This document shows, piece by piece, positions 7,223 to 14,994 of a DNA stretch of 41,874 bases. A program made the translations under genes and the position numbers. Source of the stretch: DATARH01 sp035309005 (GTDB lineage Bacteria > Pseudomonadota > Alphaproteobacteria > ATCC43930 > CGMCC-115725); assembly GCA_035309005.1 (NCBI GenBank), contig DATGFP010000067.1:1-41874 (forward strand), written 5' to 3'. Position 1 is the first letter of the stretch, and each line of letters starts with the position of its first letter. The notes under the pieces were generated by a model. It was not told the origin of the DNA, ran no database searches, and worked only from the letters and a program-made list of their open reading frames with translations.

Positions 7223-8668
7223 ATGGCCGACACCGTCTTCGATACCCAGATCGAGCACGACCTGCGGAAACGCTACCGCCAGCCGGCCCGCGTCGAGCAA
7301 TTCGGCATCGAGGCGATCCCAGATGCCAAGAAGACGGTCAAATGGTACGACCTCTTCAGCATCATCCTGAATTTTTTGATCAATCCGGCGACGATCCTGC
7401 GCGGCGGCCTCGGCGTCGCGGCCGGCCTCTCGTTCCAGGCCTCGGTTACGGCGGAATGCGCCGGCATCGTCATCGCCTGCTGCTTTTACATCGTGATGGC
7501 GACGGTCGGGGTCGATTACGGCATCCCGGGCCAGGTCGCGACCCGCGCGGTCTATGGGCTGCGCGGCTCGAAGCTGATCCCCTCGTTCCTGCGCTCGATC
7601 GCGTCGTGCTACTGGTTCGCCTTCCAGACGATGATCGGCGCGACCGCGATCGTCGCGGTGCTGAACAAGCTGACCGGCATCCAGTATTCGCTGATCCTGG
7701 TCAGCGTCGCCTTCGGCATCCTGCAGGCGCTGGTCGCCGTGGTCGGCTACGAATCGCTGAAGCACCTGTCGCGCATCGCGCTGCCGCTAAAGATCGCGCT
7801 GTTCGCCTATCTGTTCGTGTTCCTCGCCAACCACGCCGACCCAAATTTCGCGCCGAGCGCGGTGTGGAATTTCGCCGGCACCAAGGGGTGGAACTGGGTC
7901 GTCTTCGTCGCCTGGCTCAACGCCTCGGCCGCCGGCTGGCTGACGATGATCACCGATTCCGCCGATTTCTGCCGCTATTCGCGCACCCGCACCGACATGT
8001 GGGTCGGGACGTTGTCGGCGGCGGCGATCGGCACGGTATTGGGGGGTGCGCTCGGGGCCTATGGCGCCGCCGCGACGCTCGGCAAGGTGGCGAACCCGTT
8101 CGTGCTGGTCGCCAACCTCAGCACGAGCTGGCTGACGCTGCTCTTCATCCTCGTCTTCATCGCGCTCGACAATTGGACGATCAACGTCCTCAACCTCTAT
8201 ACCGGCGGCCTCTCGCTCTCGAACATCTTTGAACGGGCTGGGCGGTTCTGGACGACGCTCATTGCCAGCGTCCTCGGCATCGCGCTGTCGGCGGTGCCCG
8301 ACGTCCTCAACAGCTACCTGCACTACGCGACGCTGCTCGGCAACGTCTTCGCGCCGATCGCCGGCGTCTTGGTGTGCGATTACCTGTTCCTGAAGCGCAC
8401 CCGGCTCGACGTCCCTGCCCTCTTCACGCTCGACGGGCGCTATCGCTATTGGGGCGGCTTCAACCTCGTTGCGGTGGCGTGGACCGGTCTCGGCTTCCTC
8501 TTTTACATGTTCGTCGTGCCGGCGAGCTGGATCCCGACCGTGACGACGATCGCCTTTACCGGCCTCGGCTACACGATCACCGCAATGCTCGTCGCGGCAC
8601 GCTCGCCGACGATGGCGCAGGGCGCGGCACCGGCCGATGCGGCGGCGCTGCCGGCGGCGGCGGAGTAG
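7223..8668 (+). CDS. NCS1-family nucleobase/hydantoin/allantoin-type permease
   Basis: A 481-residue integral membrane protein with about 12 hydrophobic segments. It belongs to the nucleobase:cation symporter-1 family, whose members import cytosine, uracil, allantoin, hydantoins or thiamine with H+ or Na+. Family signs include the soluble N-terminus followed by KTVKWYDLFSIILNFLINPA, the motif GIPGQVATRAVYGLRGSK, and DFCRYSRTRTDMW in the middle. The ATG at 7223 follows AAGGAG with 6-7 bases spacing; the longer open frame back to 7088 has no comparable signal. A carbamoylase/allantoate-amidohydrolase-type gene lies 0.6 kb downstream on the other strand, which favours a ureide, hydantoin or pyrimidine substrate. 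This is inference from context. Confidence 0.9.
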   Translation: MADTVFDTQIEHDLRKRYRQPARVEQFGIEAIPDAKKTVKWYDLFSIILNFLINPATILRGGLGVAAGLSFQASVTAECAGIVIACCFYIVMATVGVDYGIPGQVATRAVYGLRGSKLIPSFLRSIASCYWFAFQTMIGATAIVAVLNKLTGIQYSLILVSVAFGILQALVAVVGYESLKHLSRIALPLKIALFAYLFVFLANHADPNFAPSAVWNFAGTKGWNWVVFVAWLNASAAGWLTMITDSADFCRYSRTRTDMWVGTLSAAAIGTVLGGALGAYGAAATLGKVANPFVLVANLSTSWLTLLFILVFIALDNWTINVLNLYTGGLSLSNIFERAGRFWTTLIASVLGIALSAVPDVLNSYLHYATLLGNVFAPIAGVLVCDYLFLKRTRLDVPALFTLDGRYRYWGGFNLVAVAWTGLGFLFYMFVVPASWIPTVTTIAFTGLGYTITAMLVAARSPTMAQGAAPADAAALPAAAE

Positions 8669-8683
8669 AGCGGCGGCGGAGCG

Positions 8684-9151
8684 TCAGGGGGCGCCGGCGG
8701 CGCGGCCGGGGCCCCTCACCGCCACCCACCAATAGACGAAACCGCCGAGCGCCCCGCTTGCACTCAGATGCTGCCAGAGGGTCGCATTGAGAGCCCACAT
8801 TCGCCGGTCGGTCCATCCCGCGCCGATCACGAGGCCGGTGTTCAGGAGGCCTATCGCGATCCCGCACGCGACAAAATATGGCCAGCTTCTAATCTTGAAC
8901 ATCAGCGAGATGGCGAGAAGCGCAATAAACGGCAACATCGTCGTTATTAGCGAGACGACCAAGGTGAAGACGAAGACCACCAAAAATCCGGCGAAGCCTA
9001 CGTTGTCGCCCGGACGCGGGCCAAGGATCAGAAACCTGATCAGCCCGCTGGCCCAAAAAATCAGGTTCCCAGCGGCGAGCGCCGCAAAATAGCCGCGTAT
9101 TGCCGCCCTCGCCACCGTCTTGCCCGGCCTCTCGCTAGTGGTCCCGCTCAA
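8684..9151 (-). CDS. Small integral membrane protein, unknown function
   Basis: A 155-residue protein I do not recognise. It has a short basic N-terminus and about four hydrophobic stretches: residues about 22-45, 50-82 (probably two passes joined by a turn) and 88-112, with a last one near 128-145 ending WWVAVRGPGR. Charged residues are few and sit between the hydrophobic blocks, as expected for an inner-membrane protein. It converges on the permease gene with only 15 bases between the two stops and is followed upstream by a palindromic repeat. No catalytic motif is visible. Confidence 0.7.
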   Translation of the reverse strand: MSGTTSERPGKTVARAAIRGYFAALAAGNLIFWASGLIRFLILGPRPGDNVGFAGFLVVFVFTLVVSLITTMLPFIALLAISLMFKIRSWPYFVACGIAIGLLNTGLVIGAGWTDRRMWALNATLWQHLSASGALGGFVYWWVAVRGPGRAAGAP

Positions 9152-9174
9152 ACAGGTGCGTCCGTTTCTTCATT

Positions 9175-9256
9175 CGTCACCCCCGCGAAAGCGGGGGTCC
9201 AGGAGCGGCAGGCACAACGCGCACCGCCCTGGATGACCGCTTTCGCGGGCATGACG
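9175..9256. repeat. Palindromic intergenic repeat (CCCGC/GCGGG variant)
   Basis: The left arm CGTCACCCCCGCGAAAGCGGGGGTCCAGG-like region (9175-9203) pairs with 9228-9256 as an inverted copy with a few mismatches, and the left arm also folds on itself. It lies between the membrane-protein start and the stop of the zinc hydrolase, both on the minus strand. It resembles the repeats at 321-394 and 3239-3318 in design but differs in the core bases. Confidence 0.75.
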
Positions 9257-9293
9257 GAAGGGAACCAGGTGCTGGAGTCCATCCACCAGATTG

Positions 9294-10550
9294 CTACGCG
9301 CCGCTGACCGCCGCCGCATCGGCGCTCTCGAGCACCGCGTTGAGCAGCACGTTGCAGCCGGCGGTCAGGTCGTCCGCTTTGGCGTCCTCGATCTCGTTGT
9401 GGCTGATGCCTCCGACGCAGGGGACGAAGATCATCGCGCTGGGCGCGACGCGGGCCATGTAGACCGCGTCGTGGCCGGCGCCGCTGACGATGTCCTGGTG
9501 CGGGTAGCCCTGCGCCGCCGCGGCCTCGCGCACCGCGCCGACCAGCTTCGGGTCGAACGGCGTCGGCGGGAAATACCAGAATTCCTCGACCGCGGCGTCG
9601 AGGCTTTGTGAGGCGGCGGCTTCGGCGCAGGCGGCGCGCAATTTCGTGTCCATCTGGGTCAGCACCCCGTCCTCGGGATGCCGGAAATCGACCGTGAAGA
9701 ACACATGGCCGGGGATCGTGTTGCGCGAATTGGGGCTGACCTGGACAAAGCCGACCGTGGCGCAGGCGTAGGGCGCGTGCGCGTGGCCGATCCGGTTGAC
9801 CGCGTCGATCATCCGGGCGGCGCCAACGAGAGCGTCGCGGCGGCGCGGCATCGGGGTCGGGCCGGCATGCGCCTCCTGCCCGGTCACGGTGATCTCGTAC
9901 CAGCGCTGGCCCTGCGCCCCGGTGACGATACCGACCGGCAGTCCGGCGGCTTCGAGGATCGGCCCCTGCTCGATATGCGCCTCGAAATAGGCCGCGACCT
10001 TGCGGCCGCCGACCGGGGCCGGGCCGGCAAAGCCGATCCGCGCCAATTCGCCGCCGAGCGTCAGCCCGGGCGCGTTGTTGTCGCGCGTCGCCAACGCATG
10101 GTCGATCTCAAAGACGCCGGTGAAGGCGCCGGAGCCGACCATCGCGGGGGAAAATCGCGAACCCTCTTCGTTGGTCCACGCGACGATCTCCAACGGCGCC
10201 TCGGTTTCGTACCCCATATCGTTCAGCGAACGCACCACTTCGAGCCCGGCCATGACGCCGTAGGCGCCGTCGAACCGGCCGCCGGTGGGCTGGGTGTCGA
10301 GGTGGCTGCCGGCCATCACCGGCGGCAGCGCCGGGTTGCGGCCCGGGCGGCGCGCGAAGATGTTGCCGATTCGGTCCACCGTAACGGTGCAGCCGGCTTC
10401 CTCGCACCAGCCGATGAACAGGCGCCGCGCCGCGGCGTCGAGATCGCTGGCGGCAAGCCGGCACACCCCGCCCTTTGGCGTCGCGCCGATCCGCGCCAAT
10501 TCCATCAGGCTTGCCCACAGCCGCTCGCCGTTGACCGTCAGATTGCGCAT
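9294..10550 (-). CDS. Zinc-dependent carbamoylase / allantoate-amidohydrolase-type hydrolase (M20 family)
   Basis: A 418-residue cytoplasmic enzyme of the hydantoinase/carbamoylase group, which includes N-carbamoyl-L-amino-acid hydrolase, beta-ureidopropionase and allantoate amidohydrolase (AllC). They release NH3 and CO2 or an amino acid from carbamoyl compounds using two metals. The metal ligands are visible: His83 (GSHLDTQPTGG), Asp94 (FDGAYGV), Glu128/129 (NEEGSRF), His192 (AHIEQGP) and His384 (GISHNE). The dimerisation/lid domain occupies about residues 212-330, with QEAHAGPTPM and SRNTIPG. The ATG at 10550 follows GAGGGG; an 18-residue upstream extension lacks such a signal. The nearby NCS1 permease suggests uptake and cleavage of a ureide or hydantoin-derived compound. 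The exact substrate is not resolvable. Confidence 0.92.
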   Translation of the reverse strand: MRNLTVNGERLWASLMELARIGATPKGGVCRLAASDLDAAARRLFIGWCEEAGCTVTVDRIGNIFARRPGRNPALPPVMAGSHLDTQPTGGRFDGAYGVMAGLEVVRSLNDMGYETEAPLEIVAWTNEEGSRFSPAMVGSGAFTGVFEIDHALATRDNNAPGLTLGGELARIGFAGPAPVGGRKVAAYFEAHIEQGPILEAAGLPVGIVTGAQGQRWYEITVTGQEAHAGPTPMPRRRDALVGAARMIDAVNRIGHAHAPYACATVGFVQVSPNSRNTIPGHVFFTVDFRHPEDGVLTQMDTKLRAACAEAAASQSLDAAVEEFWYFPPTPFDPKLVGAVREAAAAQGYPHQDIVSGAGHDAVYMARVAPSAMIFVPCVGGISHNEIEDAKADDLTAGCNVLLNAVLESADAAAVSGA

Positions 10551-10690
10551 CGCGACCCCTCGCCCCGCTCGCTGTATGACGAGACAGTTCGTCGCCCCCG
10601 TCAAGCGCCGCTTCCCGCCATGAGGCTTGTCGGCATGCGGCCGCTGCGCTACGGGTTGGCGGCGGCAAATCCCGCCCTCGGAGGACCAGC

Positions 10691-11257
10691 ATGAGCGATT
10701 CCGGCATCTCGGTACTCGGCATTTGCGGCAGCCTGCGCAAGGCGTCGTTCAACATGGCGGCACTCAACGCGGCAATCGCGCTGAAGCCGGCCGGGATGAG
10801 CGTGACGGTGGCGGACATCTCGCAGATCCCGCCCTACAACGAGGATGTCCGCGCAGAGGGCTTTCCGCCCTCGGTCGAGACGCTGCGGCGCCAGATCGCG
10901 GCGGCCGACGCGCTCATCTTCGCCTGCCCGGAATACAATTATTCGATGTCGGGCGTCCTGAAGAACGCGATCGACTGGGCGTCGCGCCCACCCGACCAGC
11001 CGTTCGCCGGCAAGCCCTGCGCGATCATCGGCGCCGCCGCCGGCATGGCCGGCAGCGCCCGCGGGCAATACGATCTGCGCCGGTCTTGCGTCTTCCTCGA
11101 CATGCACCCGCTCAACAAGCCCGAGGTGCTGATCGGCCAGGCGCACACCAAGTTCGACGCCGAGGGCAATCTCAACGACGAGGCGGCGAAGGGCTTTATC
11201 CGCGACCTGATGGCCAACCTCGCCGGGTGGGCGCGGCAGCTCGCGAAAAAAGCCTGA
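10691..11257 (+). CDS. NADPH-dependent FMN reductase / quinone reductase (ChrR/YieF-type)
   Basis: A 188-residue flavodoxin-like protein. The phosphate-binding loop GSLRKASFN (residues 13-21) holds FMN. The signature CPEYNYSMSGVLKNAIDW (79-96) is the conserved flavin/NADPH contact region of the NADPH_dep_FMN_red family (ChrR, YieF, ArsH relatives). These soluble enzymes reduce flavin, quinones, chromate or azo compounds with NADPH, and can feed FMNH2 to two-component monooxygenases. A strong GGAGG lies 7 bases before the ATG. It is divergent from the zinc hydrolase and followed by a palindromic repeat and an SDR gene. Whether it serves the monooxygenase at the window edge is speculation. Confidence 0.9.
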   Translation: MSDSGISVLGICGSLRKASFNMAALNAAIALKPAGMSVTVADISQIPPYNEDVRAEGFPPSVETLRRQIAAADALIFACPEYNYSMSGVLKNAIDWASRPPDQPFAGKPCAIIGAAAGMAGSARGQYDLRRSCVFLDMHPLNKPEVLIGQAHTKFDAEGNLNDEAAKGFIRDLMANLAGWARQLAKKA

Positions 11258-11265
11258 TCAACGAG

Positions 11266-11351
11266 GTCATTGCGAGCGCAGCGAAGCAATCTCGAGCCGG
11301 CTCAGCCTCGGGCCGACGGGATTGCTTCGTCGCTGCGCTGCTCGCAATGAC
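11266..11351. repeat. Palindromic intergenic repeat (GTCATTGCGAG family, copy B)
   Basis: An 86-bp palindrome with the same 11-bp ends as copies A and C. It starts 9 bases after the FMN reductase stop and ends 24 bases before the SDR start, so it may attenuate or process a joint transcript. Confidence 0.9.
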
Positions 11352-11374
11352 AGCTACCGGGGAGGAGGAACGCG

Positions 11375-12184
11375 ATGGAGATGGACTTCACCGGCAAGGT
11401 CGCGCTGGTTACCGGCGCGGCCAACGGCATCGGGCGCGCGACGGCGCTCGCCTTCGCCAAATCGGGCGCCAAGGTTGTCGTCGTCGATCGCGATGCGGCC
11501 GGCGGCGAAGCGACCGCCGGCATCATCCGCCAGCAGGGGGGCGAAGCGCGCTTCGTCGCCGCCGACGTCACCAAATCGGCCGATGTGCAGAATTACGTCA
11601 AGGAAGCGCTCGCCGCTTATGGCCGGATCGACTGCTTCTTCAACAATGCCGGGATCGAGGGCACCTGGAAGCACACCGCCGAATATGACGAAGCAATGTT
11701 CGACCAGGTGATCGGCGTCAACGTCAAGGGCGTGTTTCTCGGGTTGCGCCACGTGCTGCCCGAGATGCTGCGACAGAAATCGGGCGCGGTCGTCAACACC
11801 GCCTCGGTCGCGGGCCTCGTCGCGACGCCAGGCATGCCGGCCTATGTCGCCTCCAAGCACGCCGTCATCGGGCTGACCAAGACCGCCGCCGGCGAGGTCG
11901 CGCGCGACGGTATCAGGGTCAACGCGGTCTGTCCCGGCCCGGTCGACACCCGCATGATCCATTCCCTCGAACAGCAGATCAGCCCGGGCGACCCCGCCGA
12001 GGTCGCACGGCGCTACCAGGCGGCGATGCCGACCGGGCGCTACACGACCGCCGAGGAGATCGCCAGCATGGTGCTCTTCCTGTGCTCCGACCTCGCCGGC
12101 AACATCACCGGCGGGCAATACGTCGTCGATGGCGGGCGCACCGCGACGGGCGGCGCCGTGACCCAGGCGATGGAGCGGCGCTAA
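11375..12184 (+). CDS. SDR-family NAD(H)-dependent dehydrogenase
   Basis: A 269-residue classical short-chain dehydrogenase/reductase. The Rossmann motif TGAANGIG is at 13-20; Asp38 at the end of beta-2 (VVVD) favours NAD(H) over NADP(H). NNAG is at 90-93, and the catalytic Ser144, Tyr157 and Lys161 (YVASK) are all present. The C-terminal GGQYVVDGGRT is typical. The enzyme oxidises an alcohol or reduces a ketone; the substrate is not predictable from family membership. GGAGGAGG precedes the ATG at 11375; a second in-frame ATG two codons on is less well placed. It ends 19 bases from the stop of the convergent cyclic-nucleotide-binding gene. Confidence 0.92.
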   Translation: MEMDFTGKVALVTGAANGIGRATALAFAKSGAKVVVVDRDAAGGEATAGIIRQQGGEARFVAADVTKSADVQNYVKEALAAYGRIDCFFNNAGIEGTWKHTAEYDEAMFDQVIGVNVKGVFLGLRHVLPEMLRQKSGAVVNTASVAGLVATPGMPAYVASKHAVIGLTKTAAGEVARDGIRVNAVCPGPVDTRMIHSLEQQISPGDPAEVARRYQAAMPTGRYTTAEEIASMVLFLCSDLAGNITGGQYVVDGGRTATGGAVTQAMERR

Positions 12185-12203
12185 AGGGTCAGGGGTTGGC
12201 GGG

Positions 12204-12602
12204 TCAGAGGTTGCGGGTGCTGTCGCGGTAGCGCCGGTTCATCACCCGCAGCCGGCGCGAGATGACGCGCAGCACGGTGATCGAGAAGGCCGGCGTGTCA
12301 GCGACCATCGCCAGAAACCGCGGCACATCGATCTCGACCAACTCGCAATAGGTGCCGGCGATCACCGTCGCGCTGCGCGGCATGCGCTCCTCGATGATCG
12401 CCATTTCGCCGATGATGCCGCCCTCGCGCACCGTCTCGAGGATCGTGCTGCCGCTGAGGACGCGCAGCGTCCCCTGCTTCAAGACGTACATCGCATGGGC
12501 TTCGTCGCCCTCGCGAAACAGGACGTCGCCAGGCTTCAGGCTGATCGCCTTGGCGTCGCCGAGCGTCGCCAGAATTTCGTCAACCGCGAGATCTTTCATC
12601 AT
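12204..12602 (-). CDS. Cyclic nucleotide-binding domain protein (stand-alone)
   Basis: A protein of about 132 residues made almost wholly of one Crp-type cNMP-binding beta-roll. SLKPGDVLFREGDEAHAMYV is the typical first strand-turn-strand, and GEMAIIEERMPRSATV matches the phosphate-binding cassette with the expected Arg-Ser/Ala-Thr. A short basic helix (RVISRRLRVMNRRYRDS) ends it. There is no helix-turn-helix or enzyme domain, so it is not a DNA-binding Crp homologue. It may act through protein partners as a second-messenger sensor. The start is uncertain: ATG codons at 12602 and 12599 match the domain boundary but have weak ribosome-binding sites, and the frame continues to 12668. Confidence 0.85.
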   Translation of the reverse strand: MMKDLAVDEILATLGDAKAISLKPGDVLFREGDEAHAMYVLKQGTLRVLSGSTILETVREGGIIGEMAIIEERMPRSATVIAGTYCELVEIDVPRFLAMVADTPAFSITVLRVISRRLRVMNRRYRDSTRNL

Positions 12603-12747
12603 GGCCGCATCGCGAAAGCCGATTGGGGGATCAAAGGTTCGCGCGCATTTGCAACGGGTTCGCCGCACCGTTCGGCCGCAGCATGGTACTACACGCGCCG
12701 GACTGCAAGGGTTGGCCGCCGCACAACGCTAAATTGCGACCAATTGT

Positions 12748-14844
12748 TCAGAGCTTGCCGAGCGCCGACAAGACGCTCGCCTGGGTGAGGATCTGCGGCA
12801 TGACCGTCGGCGTGCCGTCCGCGCCATAAAGCAGGTAGAGCGGCACGCCGCTGCGGCCGAATTGCTGCAGGAAGGCGGTGATGTCCGGGTCCTGCCGGGT
12901 CCAGTCGCCCTTCAGCGCGACGACGCCGCGCGCGCTGAAGGCGCGGCGCACCGCTTCGCTGTCGAGGGCGGTCTGTTCGTTGACCAGGCACGTGATGCAC
13001 CAGGCCGCGGTCAGGTTGACGAAGACCGGGCGGTGGGCGGCGGCCAGCTGCGCCACCCGGGCGGCGCTGAACTTCTGGTAGCCGAGCCCGTCCGGCGCGG
13101 CGGCGGCGGCAGCCGTACCCGGCGGCGAGCCGGCCGGTACCACCAGCGCCACGAGGATCACCGCGGCGGCGATGCCGGCGGCGGCGAGGCCGCTGCCGAG
13201 CCGGCGGCCGGACGGCGCGGCGAGCCGGGTGCGGCCGTAGATCCATACCGCGAAACCGGTGGCGACGAGGCCGATCAGGGCGAGGAAGGCGCTGCCGGGT
13301 CCGACCTCCTGGATCAGCACCCAGACGAGCCAGGCGACCGTCCCGTAAAGCGGAAAGGCGAGCAGCTGTTTGAACCACAGCATCCACGGGCCCGGTCGCG
13401 GCAGCACCCGGGCGATCCCGGGGATCATCGCGGCAAGCACGAGCGGCGCGGCGAGCCCGCCGCCGAGCGCGACGAAGATCGCGAGCGCCAGCGCCGCCGG
13501 AGCGACCAGTGCAAAACCCAGCGCCGCGCCCATGAACGGCGCGGTGCACGGGGTCGCGACGACGCTCGCCAGGATGCCGGTGGCGAACGCGCCGAGGAGC
13601 CCGCCATGGCCGGCGAAGCGGCTGCCGACCCCGCCCAGCCCGGCGCCGAGCTCGACCACCCCGGAAAGGCCGAGCCCCATCGCGAACAGCAGATACGCCA
13701 GCAGCCCGACGACGACCGGCGATTGCAGTTGAAAGCCCCAGCCGATCGCCGCGCCGCCGGCGCGCAGCAGCAACAATACGCCGCCCAGCGCGGCGAAGCT
13801 CAGGATGGCGCCGGCGGCGTAGGCGAGCGCGTGGCGGCGTTCCTCGGCGCGGCGAAGCGACGCGGCGAGCCCGAGCAGCTTCAAGGACAGCACCGGAAAG
13901 ACGCACGGCATCAGGTTGAGGATGGCGCCGCCGATAAACGCAAAGACCAGCGCCTGCCACCACGCGATGCCGCTAGCGCCCTCAACCGGCGGCGGCGCCG
14001 GCGGCGCACTGATCGCATAGGCCCGCTCGGCGCCGCCGGCTTCGCGCAGCGCCAGCACGCCGTCGAGCCGCGGCGGGGCGATCGCGGAGGGTCCCTTGGC
14101 CGCCGCCAGCACCAGCTCGAGCCCGGCCGCCCGGGGTTCCTGCCGCGGTTCGGCCGCGGCGTCGATGACGTTGGCCTGGAGCGGGAAAAACATCGCGGTC
14201 GGGCGGCGCATGCCGGCGAGCGCGGCGGCCGGGATCGACAGGCGCAATTCGCCCCCGACCGTCGCGAACCGCGTCGCGAAATCGGCCGGAAGCGGCAGCC
14301 GCGCGCGCACGCCCTCGAACAGCGCCCTGGTCGCCGGATCGGGCGCGGAAGAGCTCTCGCCGACCGGCAGGTCGAGCGCCAGCTTTGCCTCGCCCGGGAT
14401 GCAGATCTCCGAGCACACCAGCCAGGTAGCGTCGGCGGCCACATGCACGCTGCCGCCGGGCTTGAGGTCTGCCGGCGCGGCGAGCGGCACCAGCAGATCG
14501 GCCATGCCGCCATAGCCGTAATTGCCGATCGCGCCCAACACAAAGCGCTGCGGCGTCGGCCAAAGGGTGTCGCCAGCGCGAAACCCGGGCGGCAGGCTCC
14601 AGGCGATTTCGGTCGGCAGCCCGGAATCGCCGGGGTTCTTCCAATAGGTGTGCCAGCCCGGCGCGATGTCGAGGTGCAGGTCGACCCACAGCGTCTTGCC
14701 CGGCGTCACCGCGGCGGTTTCGGGAACCAGCCGCGCGGCGACCGGATTGAGCGGCGCGGCAGGGCTCGCGGCGCGCGCCGGCAAGCCCGCGAACGCCAGC
14801 GCAATCGCGAAGATCAGCCCGCCCCGCACCACGCCAATCCGCAT
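12748..14844 (-). CDS. DsbD/ScsB-type protein-disulfide reductase
   Basis: A 698-residue inner-membrane protein that carries electrons from cytoplasmic thioredoxin to the periplasm. A signal peptide (about 1-25, ending LPARAA) leads into a periplasmic N-terminal domain with the pair Cys144/Cys148 (VCSEICIPGEA). The membrane core (about 296-570, eight or so helices) has the conserved Cys314 (LMPCVFPVLSLK) and Cys433 (ATPCTAPFMGAALG). The C-terminal thioredoxin domain has Cys616-Ile-Thr-Cys619 (AAWCITC) and cis-Pro668. All six redox cysteines are present. The long N-terminal domain and CITC motif resemble ScsB more than E. coli DsbD. I chose the ATG at 14844; a TTG at 14871 is possible but adds nothing that looks like a signal sequence. 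No partner Dsb/Scs gene is adjacent. Confidence 0.93.
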   Translation of the reverse strand: MRIGVVRGGLIFAIALAFAGLPARAASPAAPLNPVAARLVPETAAVTPGKTLWVDLHLDIAPGWHTYWKNPGDSGLPTEIAWSLPPGFRAGDTLWPTPQRFVLGAIGNYGYGGMADLLVPLAAPADLKPGGSVHVAADATWLVCSEICIPGEAKLALDLPVGESSSAPDPATRALFEGVRARLPLPADFATRFATVGGELRLSIPAAALAGMRRPTAMFFPLQANVIDAAAEPRQEPRAAGLELVLAAAKGPSAIAPPRLDGVLALREAGGAERAYAISAPPAPPPVEGASGIAWWQALVFAFIGGAILNLMPCVFPVLSLKLLGLAASLRRAEERRHALAYAAGAILSFAALGGVLLLLRAGGAAIGWGFQLQSPVVVGLLAYLLFAMGLGLSGVVELGAGLGGVGSRFAGHGGLLGAFATGILASVVATPCTAPFMGAALGFALVAPAALALAIFVALGGGLAAPLVLAAMIPGIARVLPRPGPWMLWFKQLLAFPLYGTVAWLVWVLIQEVGPGSAFLALIGLVATGFAVWIYGRTRLAAPSGRRLGSGLAAAGIAAAVILVALVVPAGSPPGTAAAAAAPDGLGYQKFSAARVAQLAAAHRPVFVNLTAAWCITCLVNEQTALDSEAVRRAFSARGVVALKGDWTRQDPDITAFLQQFGRSGVPLYLLYGADGTPTVMPQILTQASVLSALGKL

Positions 14845-14994
14845 CGCTTCCGTGTCCTGCCGCCGATGCAATCATAGCAGAAAATGGTGCGCTGCGGCGG
14901 AGCGCCCTGGTCGCACCCGGCATTCGCGAGGATGCGATGGCCGCCGGATCACGGCTGCGCTATCGTCGCCGCGGATCGCGCAGGAGGCCTGCCC

